A stretch of 64,000 nucleotides of DNA from NCBI RefSeq assembly GCF_003217475.1, contig NZ_QJSP01000014.1, positions 62,001 through 126,000 on the forward strand, read 5' to 3'. The stretch is from Williamsia limnetica. GTDB lineage: Bacteria; Actinomycetota; Actinomycetes; Mycobacteriales; Mycobacteriaceae. Both the position numbers and the translations under genes were made by a program. The notes beneath the pieces were generated by a model that saw only the letters and a list, made by a program, of their open reading frames with translations, did no database searches and had not been told where the DNA came from. Below, piece after piece: positions 8,127-18,796 of the stretch. Positions within the stretch are counted from its first letter, which is position 1. The number at the start of each line of letters is the position of its first letter.

Positions 8127-8190
8127 GGGTTGCGAGGGGTTGCAGTCGCGACGCCCCGCCGGAGTGGTCGAATGCAACGCCCTGCAACCC
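8127..8190. promoter_or_regulatory. Four-half-site inverted array (GGGTTGC type)
   Basis: Left arm: GGGTTGC at 8127-8133 and again at 8137-8143, a 10-base period. Right arm, on the other strand: GGGTTGC (GCAACCC at 8184-8190) and GCGTTGC (GCAACGC at 8174-8180), also a 10-base period. The arms face each other across 30 bases. Extended inner copies form a perfect 9-base inverted repeat, GGGTTGCAG/CTGCAACCC. It lies 75 bases before the butanediol dehydrogenase start and looks like a dimer-of-dimers activator site, perhaps for the GAF regulator at 10100. Confidence 0.6.
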
Positions 8191-8264
8191 TGTCGGGTTG
8201 TGCCCTGGCTCACATACCTTCAGCCCATCGGTGGCATCCGCCATCGCCGAGCAAGGAGGCAGTG

Positions 8265-9323
8265 ATGCAAGCAGCCGTCTACTACGGGCCGAACAAGCTC
8301 GAGGTCAGCGACGTGCCGGAGCCGCACCCGGGGCCAGGTGAAGTGAAGATCAAGGTCGGATTCAACGGGATCTGCGGAACCGATCTGCACGAGTACTACG
8401 CCGGTCCGATCTTCATCCCGACCGAGCCCCATCCGTTGACGGGTCAGCAACTGCCGCTGGTGATGGGTCACGAGTTCTCGGGCACCATCACCGAGGTGGG
8501 CGAGGGGGTCATCGGCCATTCGCCGGGTGATCGGGTTGCCGTTGAGCCGCTCTACCGTTGCGACAACTGCCACTCGTGCCGCGCGGGCAACTACAACATC
8601 TGCGCTCAGATCGGTTTCCACGGCTTGATGTCCGACGGAGGCATGGCCGAATACACGGTGGTGCCCCAGCGGATGCTCCACAAGCTTCCCGACAACGTCT
8701 CGCTCGAACTCGGCGCTCTCGTCGAACCGATGTCGGTGGCTTACCACGCAGCGTCCCTGGGTGATGTGCATCCGGGTGAGACCGCGATGGTCTTCGGGGC
8801 CGGACCGATCGGTATCGGTCTGTGGTTTGCGCTGACCGGGATGGGCCTGGAGGACGTCTACGTCGTCGAGCCATCGTCGACCAGGCGTGCGGCGATCGAG
8901 GTGCTCGGAGCCCGGACGCTCGACCCCACGGCGGTGGATGTCCCCGGATTCATCGCAGACACCACCGGTGGCCGTGGCGCGGACGCCGCTTACGACGCCG
9001 CCGGCGTGGAGCCTGCCGTGCAGACCGCCCTGGCCTGCATCGGCGCTCGGTCCCCGATGGTGAGTGTTGCAATCTACGAAAAGCCTTTGACCACTCCACT
9101 TCTCAATCTGGTGATGAACGAGTCCCGGATACAGGGTTCGTTGTGTTACACGTCTGCCGACTATGAGGCCGTGATCGGTCTGATGTCCCAGGGCCGCTAC
9201 GACACCACCGGATGGGTCAGCACGATCGCTCTGGACGACGTGCTCGACGAGGGCTTCGAAGCTCTCCACGCCGGTACCAAGATGAAGGTTCTGATCGATC
9301 CGTCCGCGCAGGTGCTCCGATGA
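8265..9323 (+). CDS. 2,3-butanediol dehydrogenase (zinc medium-chain dehydrogenase)
   Basis: 352 residues, ATG at 8265 with AAGGAGG 8 bases upstream. It is a complete zinc MDR enzyme: catalytic-zinc region NGICGTDLHEYY and VMGHEFSG, structural-zinc cysteines in CDNCHSCRAGNYNIC (about 94-108), and NAD-binding GAGPIGIG (about 178). The HEYYAGPIFIP segment is typical of (R,R)-butanediol dehydrogenases, which interconvert 2,3-butanediol and acetoin with NAD(H) in the cytosol. Its stop overlaps the next gene by 4 bases (ATGA), so the two are translationally coupled. Exact stereospecificity cannot be read by eye. Confidence 0.9.
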   Translation: MQAAVYYGPNKLEVSDVPEPHPGPGEVKIKVGFNGICGTDLHEYYAGPIFIPTEPHPLTGQQLPLVMGHEFSGTITEVGEGVIGHSPGDRVAVEPLYRCDNCHSCRAGNYNICAQIGFHGLMSDGGMAEYTVVPQRMLHKLPDNVSLELGALVEPMSVAYHAASLGDVHPGETAMVFGAGPIGIGLWFALTGMGLEDVYVVEPSSTRRAAIEVLGARTLDPTAVDVPGFIADTTGGRGADAAYDAAGVEPAVQTALACIGARSPMVSVAIYEKPLTTPLLNLVMNESRIQGSLCYTSADYEAVIGLMSQGRYDTTGWVSTIALDDVLDEGFEALHAGTKMKVLIDPSAQVLR

Positions 9324-10099
9324 GCCTGGACGGAAAGGTCGCCCTGATCACTGGCGGTGGCCAGGGGATAGGTCGCGGTATCGCCCTTCGCCTCGCCCGC
9401 GATGGCGCCGACATCGCCCTCGTGGACGTGAATGTCGAAGGCATCACGTCGGTGGCCGCCGAAATCCGGGAGATCGGTAGGAAAGCAGAGACGATCGAGG
9501 CGGATGTGGCGGACCGCGATCAGGTGTTCGCGGCGGTCGATTCCGCTGCCGTCGCGCTCGGCGGTCTCGACATCATGGTGAACAACGCAGGCATTGCGCA
9601 GGTCTCACCGCTGGACGATGTGACACCGGCGCAGCTGTCGAAGATCTGGGCGATCAATGTCGACGGTGTCTTGTGGGGTATCCAGGCCGCGGCGGCGAAG
9701 TTCCGGCAACTCGGCCATGGCGGCAAGATCATCAATGCGTCGTCGATCGCAGGTCACGATGGGTTCGCGATGCTCGGTGTCTACAGCGCGACGAAGTTCG
9801 CCGTTCGCGCGCTGACGCAGGCCGCGGCGAAAGAGTATGCCTCGGAGAAGATCACGGTGAACGCCTATTGCCCGGGCGTGGTGGGCACGGACATGTGGGT
9901 GACCATCGATCAGCGATTCGCTGATCTCACCGGTGCACCGGTTGGTGCCACCTACGAGAAGTTCGTCGAGGGTATTGCGCTCGGCCGCGCCGAGACCGCC
10001 GAGGACGTCGCGTCTTTCGTGTCGTACCTCGCCGGAGCCGATGCGGATTACATGACGGGACAGTCGGTGATGATCGACGGCGGACTGGTCTACCGCTAG
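9320..10099 (+). CDS. Acetoin/diacetyl reductase, SDR family
   Basis: 259 residues, starting inside the stop of the preceding dehydrogenase. It is a classical short-chain dehydrogenase: TGGGQGIG cofactor loop (about 11-18), NNAG (about 88), catalytic Ser in INASSIAG and the YSATK Tyr/Lys pair (about 154-158). Closest family by pattern is BudC/acetoin reductase, including the IQAAAAKF region and the CPGVVGTDMW stretch. Together with the first gene it would interconvert diacetyl, acetoin and butanediol, with the paired enzymes possibly of opposite stereochemistry. It abuts the regulator gene with no gap. Confidence 0.88.
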   Translation: MSLDGKVALITGGGQGIGRGIALRLARDGADIALVDVNVEGITSVAAEIREIGRKAETIEADVADRDQVFAAVDSAAVALGGLDIMVNNAGIAQVSPLDDVTPAQLSKIWAINVDGVLWGIQAAAAKFRQLGHGGKIINASSIAGHDGFAMLGVYSATKFAVRALTQAAAKEYASEKITVNAYCPGVVGTDMWVTIDQRFADLTGAPVGATYEKFVEGIALGRAETAEDVASFVSYLAGADADYMTGQSVMIDGGLVYR

Positions 10100-11386
10100 G
10101 TGGGTACCGACATCGAACCGGCAGTTCCCGCAGGCGAGGACCCGCGCAGTTACGCGCAGGTCCTCGCCGAGGTCTACGACGCTACGATGGCCGGCGGAAA
10201 GTCCCCCGCACGGCCGCGGGATCTGATCAGCGCGTCGTGGCTCCGGCTGCGGCGTGGCGGGGTCGATCCCGACGCGGTGCGGCCGCGACCGATCGTCGCC
10301 GATCTCGAGCTGCGACGACGCGAATCGGGTTTGGCGCCGCTGCTGCCTGATCTGATCGGAGGCCTCGCCGCTGCGACTGCGGGCGGTGACAACATCGTGG
10401 TGGTCACCGACAGTCACGGAAAGGTGCTGTGGCGCAGTGGTGCCCGGGCAGTCCTGCACCGGGCGGATCGGCTCGGGTTTGTCGAAGGAGCCGATTGGGC
10501 CGAGGACTCGGCGGGAACCAACGCGATCGGGACGGCGCTGGTGTCCCGCACAGCCGTCCAGATCTTCTCTGCTGAGCATTTTCTGCGAAGTCATCACGCC
10601 TGGACGTGCTCAGGTGCGCCCATCCGGGATCCACGCGACGGCCGGCTGTTGGGTGCGATCGACGTGAGCGGACCGGCGAACACCGTGGCGCCGATCGTGC
10701 TGGCCCTGGTGGACGCGGTGGCCCGACTCGCCGAGTCGAGCCTCCGGGAACAGCACCGTCGTCAGCTGGACGGTCTGCGGTCGGTCGCCGCGCCGCTGCT
10801 CGCCGCGGCACACCGGCCGGCGCTGGCCGTGGACAACCACGGGTGGGTCGCGGCGGTGGGCAGGACCATCGATCGCAACCGCATCGCGCTGCCGACACGC
10901 GTGCAGGCCGGTACGGCGTGGCTGCCGGAACTCGGCGTGTGCGATGTCGAGCCCCTGCCCGGGGGTTGGCTCGTACTGCCGACCGAAGACGATCCGGAGA
11001 CGATCGGCGCCCGGTCGCGGGTGCGTCTGGATCTGCGCGACCCCCACCACAGCACCATCCACGTCCAGACGGAGCTGGGTTCGTGGTCGCATGAGCTGTC
11101 GCCACGGCACGCGGAGATCCTCTTCTTACTCGCGGTGTCGCCGGCCGGGACCTCCGCCGCAGAACTCGCCGCGGACATCTTCGGCGACCGGGGGCGGGCG
11201 ATCACCGTACGCGCCGAGATGTCGCGGCTACGGAAGTACCTGGTCGGGGTTCTCGCTGCGCAGCCCTACCGGTTCGCAGACGATGTGGCACTGGATCTGG
11301 TGTTTCCCGCCGACCGTTCGCGCTTGCTCCCGCACTCCCTGGCAGCGACGATCGGGCGCCACCGATCCGTCGTGGCCGACGGGTAG
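10100..11386 (+). CDS. GAF-domain transcriptional regulator (AcoR-like, no sigma-54 ATPase)
   Basis: 428 residues, GTG start immediately after the TAG of the reductase gene. The N-terminus resembles AcoR-type activators: a PRDLISASWLRLR entry helix, then a GAF sensor (about 85-210) with GADWAEDSAGTNAIGTAL, the block that typifies acetoin-responsive and related regulators. The AAA+ domain and sigma-54 contact motif of true AcoR are absent, which fits Actinobacteria lacking rpoN. The C-terminus (about 330-410) carries a winged-helix-like segment ending RAEMSRLRKYLVG. It probably senses acetoin or a related compound and activates the upstream operon; the ligand is inferred. Confidence 0.82.
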   Translation: MGTDIEPAVPAGEDPRSYAQVLAEVYDATMAGGKSPARPRDLISASWLRLRRGGVDPDAVRPRPIVADLELRRRESGLAPLLPDLIGGLAAATAGGDNIVVVTDSHGKVLWRSGARAVLHRADRLGFVEGADWAEDSAGTNAIGTALVSRTAVQIFSAEHFLRSHHAWTCSGAPIRDPRDGRLLGAIDVSGPANTVAPIVLALVDAVARLAESSLREQHRRQLDGLRSVAAPLLAAAHRPALAVDNHGWVAAVGRTIDRNRIALPTRVQAGTAWLPELGVCDVEPLPGGWLVLPTEDDPETIGARSRVRLDLRDPHHSTIHVQTELGSWSHELSPRHAEILFLLAVSPAGTSAAELAADIFGDRGRAITVRAEMSRLRKYLVGVLAAQPYRFADDVALDLVFPADRSRLLPHSLAATIGRHRSVVADG

Positions 11387-11510
11387 GCTCGCCCGGGCCG
11401 GCGGGGCGGCGATGACCCACTACGCTGGAGGAGTTGCCGATTGCTGCAGGTGCAGTCGATCGGCCCGCCAAACCGCGGTGACACGTGCGATCAGGTAGAG
11501 AGGCCATAAC

Positions 11511-13184
<1,674 letters not shown>

Positions 13185-13240
13185 CCATCCCCGGCCGGTG
13201 GCCGTCACTACCATTTGATGTCAGACCCCACGGAGATTCC

Positions 13241-16200
13241 GTGGGCAACCGATCAACTGCGGGAGTGACGGCGATGACCGGATCGACACAGTCTGATCTG
13301 ACGGATTCTTCTCTCGAGAATCTGTCGGCGCCTGTGAAAGACCTTCTGCCACAAGTGGTCAGGGGGTATTTTCACAGTCCCGCAGCGCGCGGCGACATGG
13401 GCTGGGATGAGCTGGGTACCGCACAACGGTCCCAGCTCGTCCGCCATGTCGCACTCGCATCCACCAGGACCGACGGCGACGCGGCCACCGATATCGTCGT
13501 CGACCGCGGGACCTTGTCGATGGTTCTGGTCGCGGACGACATGCCGCTGCTCGTCGAGTCCGTGGTTGCCGTGATGGAGGCGGCGGGACTGACCGTGGTG
13601 CGCATCGATCACCCGATCTTGGACGTTCGGCGTAGTGCCGATGGTGCCCTGCTCGAGGTCGGCGGGCTGCAACAGTCGGGCCCCGGGCAGATCTCCGCCG
13701 AGTCGTGGATCTACGTCGAGGCGACACCGACGGTCTCCGCGGTGGATGTCGACGAGATCTCCCGCGAGATCGACATCGTGGTGCGGCGCATCGCGGACGT
13801 CCACCGCGACCGTACCGCGATGTTGTCGGTGATCACCGGCCTCGCGAGCCGCTTCGCCGCCTACACCACCACGACGACGCCGCCCGACGGCCTTGACGCC
13901 TCGTCGGCAGACGATTTCAGCCGCATGTTGTCGTGGCTCGCCGAGCACCACTTCGCCCCGTACGGCTACGTCCACTGCTCCGGCGCCGCCGATGCCGGCA
14001 CCCCGGACCCGGATTCCGGTCTGGGGGTCTGGCGCAGCGGCGCCGTCGCACACCGGGCCACCGGTGGGTCGGATGCGGTGTCAGTCCGCGCGCTTTACCT
14101 GCCCACCCGCATCCAGCGGTCCAACTTCCCGAGTCTGATCGGCGTCGCCGATTACGACGAGACCGGCAGACGCGTGGGCGAGCACGTGTTCGTCGGTACG
14201 TTCACGCCCACTGCGCTCCACGAGAACATCCTCGAAATTCCCGTCCTCGATGCCAAGGTGGCCGCGATTCTCGCTGCCGCCGACGTCCCGGCCGATTCGT
14301 ACACCGGTATGGCGATGCTCGAGTTGCTGCAGACGTTCCCGCGGTCGGAGCTGTTCTCGGTGGATGCCGACGAGATGGCGCGAACGCTCACCGAGGTTCT
14401 CGAGGCAGTCCCCAACCGTCAGCTCCGGGTGTTCCTGCGCCCGGACCCGGCCGGTGAGATCGTATCGGCGCTCGTCTACCTACCACGGGATCGTTACACG
14501 ACGAGACTTCGTGAGACGTTGCAGGACCTGCTGCTCGACGAACTGGGTGGCGACGCGCTCGAATACACGGCCCGTGTCAGTGAGTCGGCGCTCGCGCTCC
14601 TGCACGTGATGATGAGGGTGAAGAGACCGGACTGCGACCGGTTGGGATCCCTGGCGGTCGGGTCGGCCGGGCAGGTCGAGATCCAGAACATTCTCATCGA
14701 GGCGGCCCGGGGCTGGGACGAACGGTTGCGGGAGGTGGCGGCGACAGACCCGAGTGCGGACGTCGTCGACGGGATCTCGTTCTTCACGTCCAACCTCCCG
14801 GACAGCTACAAGGATGTCCGGGACCCGCAGGAGGCCTTCGAGGACATCCAGATCGTGCAGTCGCTGACCGATGGCGATTTCCACGTCAGGCTGCACCGCG
14901 GGCCCGGCGACGACGGCAGACCGTCCGGGCAGGCCGACTGGCGCTTCTCGTTCTATCTCTGTGGCAGGCCTGCGACGCTCACCGAGGTGTTGCCGGTCCT
15001 GCACAGTCTGGGAGTGAACGTCCTCGACGAGCGACCGTTCGAGATCCGCAGGCCGGACGGTGAGCAGTGCTATGTGTACGAGTTCGGATTGACACTCGCG
15101 GGCGGGATGATCGTCGACCCCGACAGTCTCTCCGATGTCGAGCGTCGTTTCACCGAGGCATTCGCCCAGATGTGGCGGGGCCACGCCGAGGTCGACAATT
15201 TCAACGAGCTGATCTTCCGCTGTGGACTCTCCTGGCGCGAGGCCGCGATGCTCAGGGCGTATGCGAGATATCTGCGCCAATGCGGTTCGTCCTACAGCGT
15301 GACCCACGTGGCCGCGGTGCTGGGGACCAACGTCTCCGTCACCAAGGCCCTGGTCGAGCTGTTCCGCGCGTCGTTCGATCCGCAGTGCGCGGACGACAAG
15401 CGGCGCTCTGAGGTGCTCGACGAGTTGTCGGCGGCGATCGGGGCGATCATCAGCATGGACGTCGACAAAATCGTCAGTGCCTACGTCTCGGCGCTCTCGG
15501 CGACGGTGCGCACCAACTACTACGGGACCGACAATCAGGGACTCCCGCACAAGGTGCTGAGTTTCAAGTTCAGGCCACGCGACATCCCGCAGACCCCGCA
15601 ACCGCGGCCGCTGTTCGAGATCTACGTGTACTCGCCGCGGGTCGAGGGCGTCCATCTGCGCTTCGGGACGGTTGCCCGGGGTGGGCTGCGCTGGTCGGAT
15701 CGGCAAGAAGACTTCCGGACCGAGATCCTCGGTCTGGTCAAGGCACAGGCCGTCAAGAACGCCGTCATCGTGCCGGTCGGGTCCAAAGGCGGTTTCGTGG
15801 TGAGGCGACCTCCGATCCCCACCGGAGACGTCGCCACAGACCGCGACGCGTTCCGCGCGGAAGGCGTCGAGTGCTATCGCCGGTTCATCGCCGGACTGCT
15901 GGACCTGACCGACAACATCGATCAGAAATCCGGTGAGACTGTCGGTCCCGCAGAGGTGGTTCGCCGCGACGACGACGACCCGTACCTCGTGGTGGCCGCG
16001 GACAAGGGCACCGCCACGTTCTCCGACATTGCCAATGAAGTTGCAGGTCAATACAACTTCTGGCTCGGTGATGCGTTCGCGTCGGGCGGATCGGCGGGCT
16101 ACGACCACAAAGCCATGGGTATCACTGCGCGAGGCGCGTGGGAGGCGGTCAAACGCCACTTCCGTGAGATGGGCACCGACACGCAGACCGAGGACTTCAC

Positions 16201-18094
16201 CGTCGTAGGCGTCGGGGACATGAGCGGCGATGTCTTCGGCAACGGCATGCTGCTCTCGAAACACATCCGGTTGGTCGCAGCATTCGACCACCGGCACGTC
16301 TTCATCGATCCCGATCCTGACGCTGCCACGTCGTTCACCGAACGGCAGCGACTCTACGATCTACCGCGTTCGTCGTGGGCCGACTACAACACCGATCTGA
16401 TCAGCACCGGTGGCGGAGTATGGCCTCGCGATCAGAAGTCCATCCCGGTGAGCCCTCAGGTGGCCTCCGCGCTGGGCCTGTCCGGCGACACCGGTCACCT
16501 GTCACCGCCGGAGCTCATCCGGGCGATCCTGCTGGCGCCGGTCGATCTTCTGTGGAACGGCGGTATCGGCACCTACGTCAAGGCCAGTAGTCAGTCTCAC
16601 GAGGACGTCGGGGACAAGGCCAACGACGCCATCCGCGTCGACGGAAACGAACTGCGCACCAGGGTGATCGGTGAGGGCGGCAACCTGGGGGTGACCGAGC
16701 TCGGACGCATCGAGTTCGATCTCAGCGGTGGTCGCATCAACACCGATGCCATGGACAACTCGGCCGGTGTCGACTGCTCTGACCATGAGGTCAACATCAA
16801 GATTCTTCTCGACTCCCAGGTGTCCGCAGGCAATCTCGCACCCGAGCAGCGCAACCCGCTGCTCGAATCGATGACCACCGAGGTGGGGGATCTCGTCCTC
16901 GCCGACAACGTCTCGCAGAACGCGGAACTGGGCACCAGCCGGGCGGGCGCAGCGGGAACTGCAGGGGTCTACACGCGGCTGCTCAAGGACCTGGCAGCCC
17001 GCGGCGTGGATCTCCGGCTCGAAGCACTGCCCCGGCCTGCTGAACTGGTCAAGCGCGCAAACACCACGGGCCGGCATGGGTTGACATCACCGGAGCTGGC
17101 GACGGTGATGGCGCATGTGAAGCTCGGTCTGAAGGCGGACATGCTGACGGGCGATCTGCCCGACAACGACGTCTTCTCACCGCGGCTGATCGATTACTTT
17201 CCCGCACCGCTGCAGGAGCGCTTCGCGGACGGGATCGCCGCACATCCACTGCGCCGCGAGATCATAACGACCGCGGTGGTCAACGATCTCGTCGACAACG
17301 CAGGCATCACCCACGTGTTCCGGCTGTGCGAAGGCAGCGGATCAGACCCCGTCGACGTCGTGCGGTCCTATCAGGCCGTCACCGACATCTTCGGCTTGCA
17401 CGGGCTCTGGCGCGACATCGCCGCGGCGCCCTGCGAGATCCCGACGACCAACGCGATGATCGTCTACACCCGCCGGCTGCTCTTCCGGGCCTCGCGCTGG
17501 ATGATCGCCGGACGGCCCCAGCCGTTGGCCATGGCGGCCGAGGTGACCCGGTACGGGGATCTGGTGGCCGAACTGTCACCGCAACTGCCGAATTGGTTGC
17601 GCGGCATCTCCGAAGGTGGGGTCGGCGAGCGTGCGAGCGACCTCATCGATGCCGGGGTGCCGGAGAAGACCGCGCAGGCGGTCGCGGTCAGTCTGCACCG
17701 GTTCTGTCTCCTCGACATCATCGATGCGGCCGAGATCGCCGACCGGGACCCGGCCGAGGTGGGCGAGCTCTACTTCGCGCTGTTGGATCACCTCGGGGTC
17801 GAACAACTTCTCAACGCGGTCTCCGACCTCGACCGCAAGGACCGGTGGCATTCCCTGGCACGGTTGGCGTTGCGTGATGACCTGCACGGCGCGTTGCGCG
17901 CGTTGTGCCTGTTGATCCTCGACTCCGGAGAACCCGAGGAATCGGCGGACGAGAAGATCGCCGACTGGGAACTCGGCAACGCCTCGCGGCTGTCTCGCGT
18001 CCGGGGAACCCTGTCGGAGATCGCCGGGTCGGGCGAACTGGACCTGGCCACCTTGTCGGTGGCGGCCCGTCAACTGCGAAGCATCATCCGCTGA
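13241..18094 (+). CDS. gdh: NAD-specific glutamate dehydrogenase, large type
   Basis: 1617 residues from GTG 13241 (GGAG 5 bases upstream); ATG 13274 is an alternative 11 codons in. This is the ~180-kDa bacterial NAD-GDH (Bac_GDH) family, converting glutamate to 2-oxoglutarate and ammonia. The long N-terminal half holds ACT-like regulatory sections; the catalytic core lies about residues 780-1250, with VPVGSKGGFVV around 840-850 (substrate lysine region) and a dinucleotide-binding region around TVVGVGDMSGDVFGNGM. In mycobacteria the homologue is inhibited by the FHA protein GarA. The stop overlaps the next start (TGATG), coupling the two genes. Confidence 0.95.
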   Translation: MGNRSTAGVTAMTGSTQSDLTDSSLENLSAPVKDLLPQVVRGYFHSPAARGDMGWDELGTAQRSQLVRHVALASTRTDGDAATDIVVDRGTLSMVLVADDMPLLVESVVAVMEAAGLTVVRIDHPILDVRRSADGALLEVGGLQQSGPGQISAESWIYVEATPTVSAVDVDEISREIDIVVRRIADVHRDRTAMLSVITGLASRFAAYTTTTTPPDGLDASSADDFSRMLSWLAEHHFAPYGYVHCSGAADAGTPDPDSGLGVWRSGAVAHRATGGSDAVSVRALYLPTRIQRSNFPSLIGVADYDETGRRVGEHVFVGTFTPTALHENILEIPVLDAKVAAILAAADVPADSYTGMAMLELLQTFPRSELFSVDADEMARTLTEVLEAVPNRQLRVFLRPDPAGEIVSALVYLPRDRYTTRLRETLQDLLLDELGGDALEYTARVSESALALLHVMMRVKRPDCDRLGSLAVGSAGQVEIQNILIEAARGWDERLREVAATDPSADVVDGISFFTSNLPDSYKDVRDPQEAFEDIQIVQSLTDGDFHVRLHRGPGDDGRPSGQADWRFSFYLCGRPATLTEVLPVLHSLGVNVLDERPFEIRRPDGEQCYVYEFGLTLAGGMIVDPDSLSDVERRFTEAFAQMWRGHAEVDNFNELIFRCGLSWREAAMLRAYARYLRQCGSSYSVTHVAAVLGTNVSVTKALVELFRASFDPQCADDKRRSEVLDELSAAIGAIISMDVDKIVSAYVSALSATVRTNYYGTDNQGLPHKVLSFKFRPRDIPQTPQPRPLFEIYVYSPRVEGVHLRFGTVARGGLRWSDRQEDFRTEILGLVKAQAVKNAVIVPVGSKGGFVVRRPPIPTGDVATDRDAFRAEGVECYRRFIAGLLDLTDNIDQKSGETVGPAEVVRRDDDDPYLVVAADKGTATFSDIANEVAGQYNFWLGDAFASGGSAGYDHKAMGITARGAWEAVKRHFREMGTDTQTEDFTVVGVGDMSGDVFGNGMLLSKHIRLVAAFDHRHVFIDPDPDAATSFTERQRLYDLPRSSWADYNTDLISTGGGVWPRDQKSIPVSPQVASALGLSGDTGHLSPPELIRAILLAPVDLLWNGGIGTYVKASSQSHEDVGDKANDAIRVDGNELRTRVIGEGGNLGVTELGRIEFDLSGGRINTDAMDNSAGVDCSDHEVNIKILLDSQVSAGNLAPEQRNPLLESMTTEVGDLVLADNVSQNAELGTSRAGAAGTAGVYTRLLKDLAARGVDLRLEALPRPAELVKRANTTGRHGLTSPELATVMAHVKLGLKADMLTGDLPDNDVFSPRLIDYFPAPLQERFADGIAAHPLRREIITTAVVNDLVDNAGITHVFRLCEGSGSDPVDVVRSYQAVTDIFGLHGLWRDIAAAPCEIPTTNAMIVYTRRLLFRASRWMIAGRPQPLAMAAEVTRYGDLVAELSPQLPNWLRGISEGGVGERASDLIDAGVPEKTAQAVAVSLHRFCLLDIIDAAEIADRDPAEVGELYFALLDHLGVEQLLNAVSDLDRKDRWHSLARLALRDDLHGALRALCLLILDSGEPEESADEKIADWELGNASRLSRVRGTLSEIAGSGELDLATLSVAARQLRSIIR

Positions 18095-18786
18095 TGGCGC
18101 AGCTCACGCTGGCGGCGCGCGATCGCGTCGACCTCGCCACGTTTGCCGCTCGCGCGTTGCGAGGTGACGACATGGCTGTGCTCCGGATCCGGGCGCGGCC
18201 TGACGGACTACTCGGGGTGTGGGTCAACACCGGCTTCGACGTGCTGGCGAGCCGGGTCGTGGCAGGGTCCATCTCCGGTGATGACGTGGTGTGTGGTGCG
18301 ACCGAACTCCGGTCTGCGCTGCAGGAGGCGGCGTCCGATCCAGGTACGGCCACGGTGGACACCGGGTTCGCCCTCGACAGCGCGTGGCACGGCGCGCTGC
18401 CACCGGTCGCCGGCTTCTCGCACCTCGATGACGTTCCCGCCCGCGTCTTGGTCCAGCTCGCGCGCAGTGGTGCCGAGGTCGCCCGAACGCAGGGCAGTGG
18501 CCACGGTCCGCCGACCTCATTGCTGGACCAGCGGGTGCTCGATGTTTCCGCCGACTCATCCGACGAGGTTGTCGGGGTATCGATGCGGTCGATCTTCGCC
18601 CTGACAGCGATGGGTTTCGTCCGGCAGTCCGACAACCGTGACGTCACCGAGGCGTCGTCGATCGACTTGATCGACTCGGGCGAGATGGTCCGGGTTCGTA
18701 ACACGGCAGTCTGGATCCGCCTCGACGCCCGGTTCGGGTCTGTCTACCAGCGCCGGACGATGTCGCTGTCGTTGTCGGTCAACTGA
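18094..18786 (+). CDS. Conserved hypothetical protein coupled to gdh
   Basis: 230 residues, start codon overlapping the gdh stop by one base. No signal peptide, membrane segment or catalytic motif is evident. The N-terminal half (about 1-95) alternates predicted strands and helices (AVLRIRARPDGLLGVWVNTGFDVLASRVV); the second half contains FSHLDDVPARVLVQLARSGAEV and a C-terminal strand-rich part. A protein of similar size sits near gdh in M. tuberculosis (Rv2474c, from memory). The tight coupling suggests a function linked to the dehydrogenase or equal stoichiometry, but nothing in the sequence names it. Confidence 0.8.
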   Translation: MAQLTLAARDRVDLATFAARALRGDDMAVLRIRARPDGLLGVWVNTGFDVLASRVVAGSISGDDVVCGATELRSALQEAASDPGTATVDTGFALDSAWHGALPPVAGFSHLDDVPARVLVQLARSGAEVARTQGSGHGPPTSLLDQRVLDVSADSSDEVVGVSMRSIFALTAMGFVRQSDNRDVTEASSIDLIDSGEMVRVRNTAVWIRLDARFGSVYQRRTMSLSLSVN

Positions 18787-18796
18787 GGCGGGGCGC

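Noticed and set aside
14480-16297. A 605-codon open frame antisense to gdh
   Set aside because: It lies wholly inside the strongly supported gdh coding sequence, has no recognisable motifs, and arises from high-GC codon bias.
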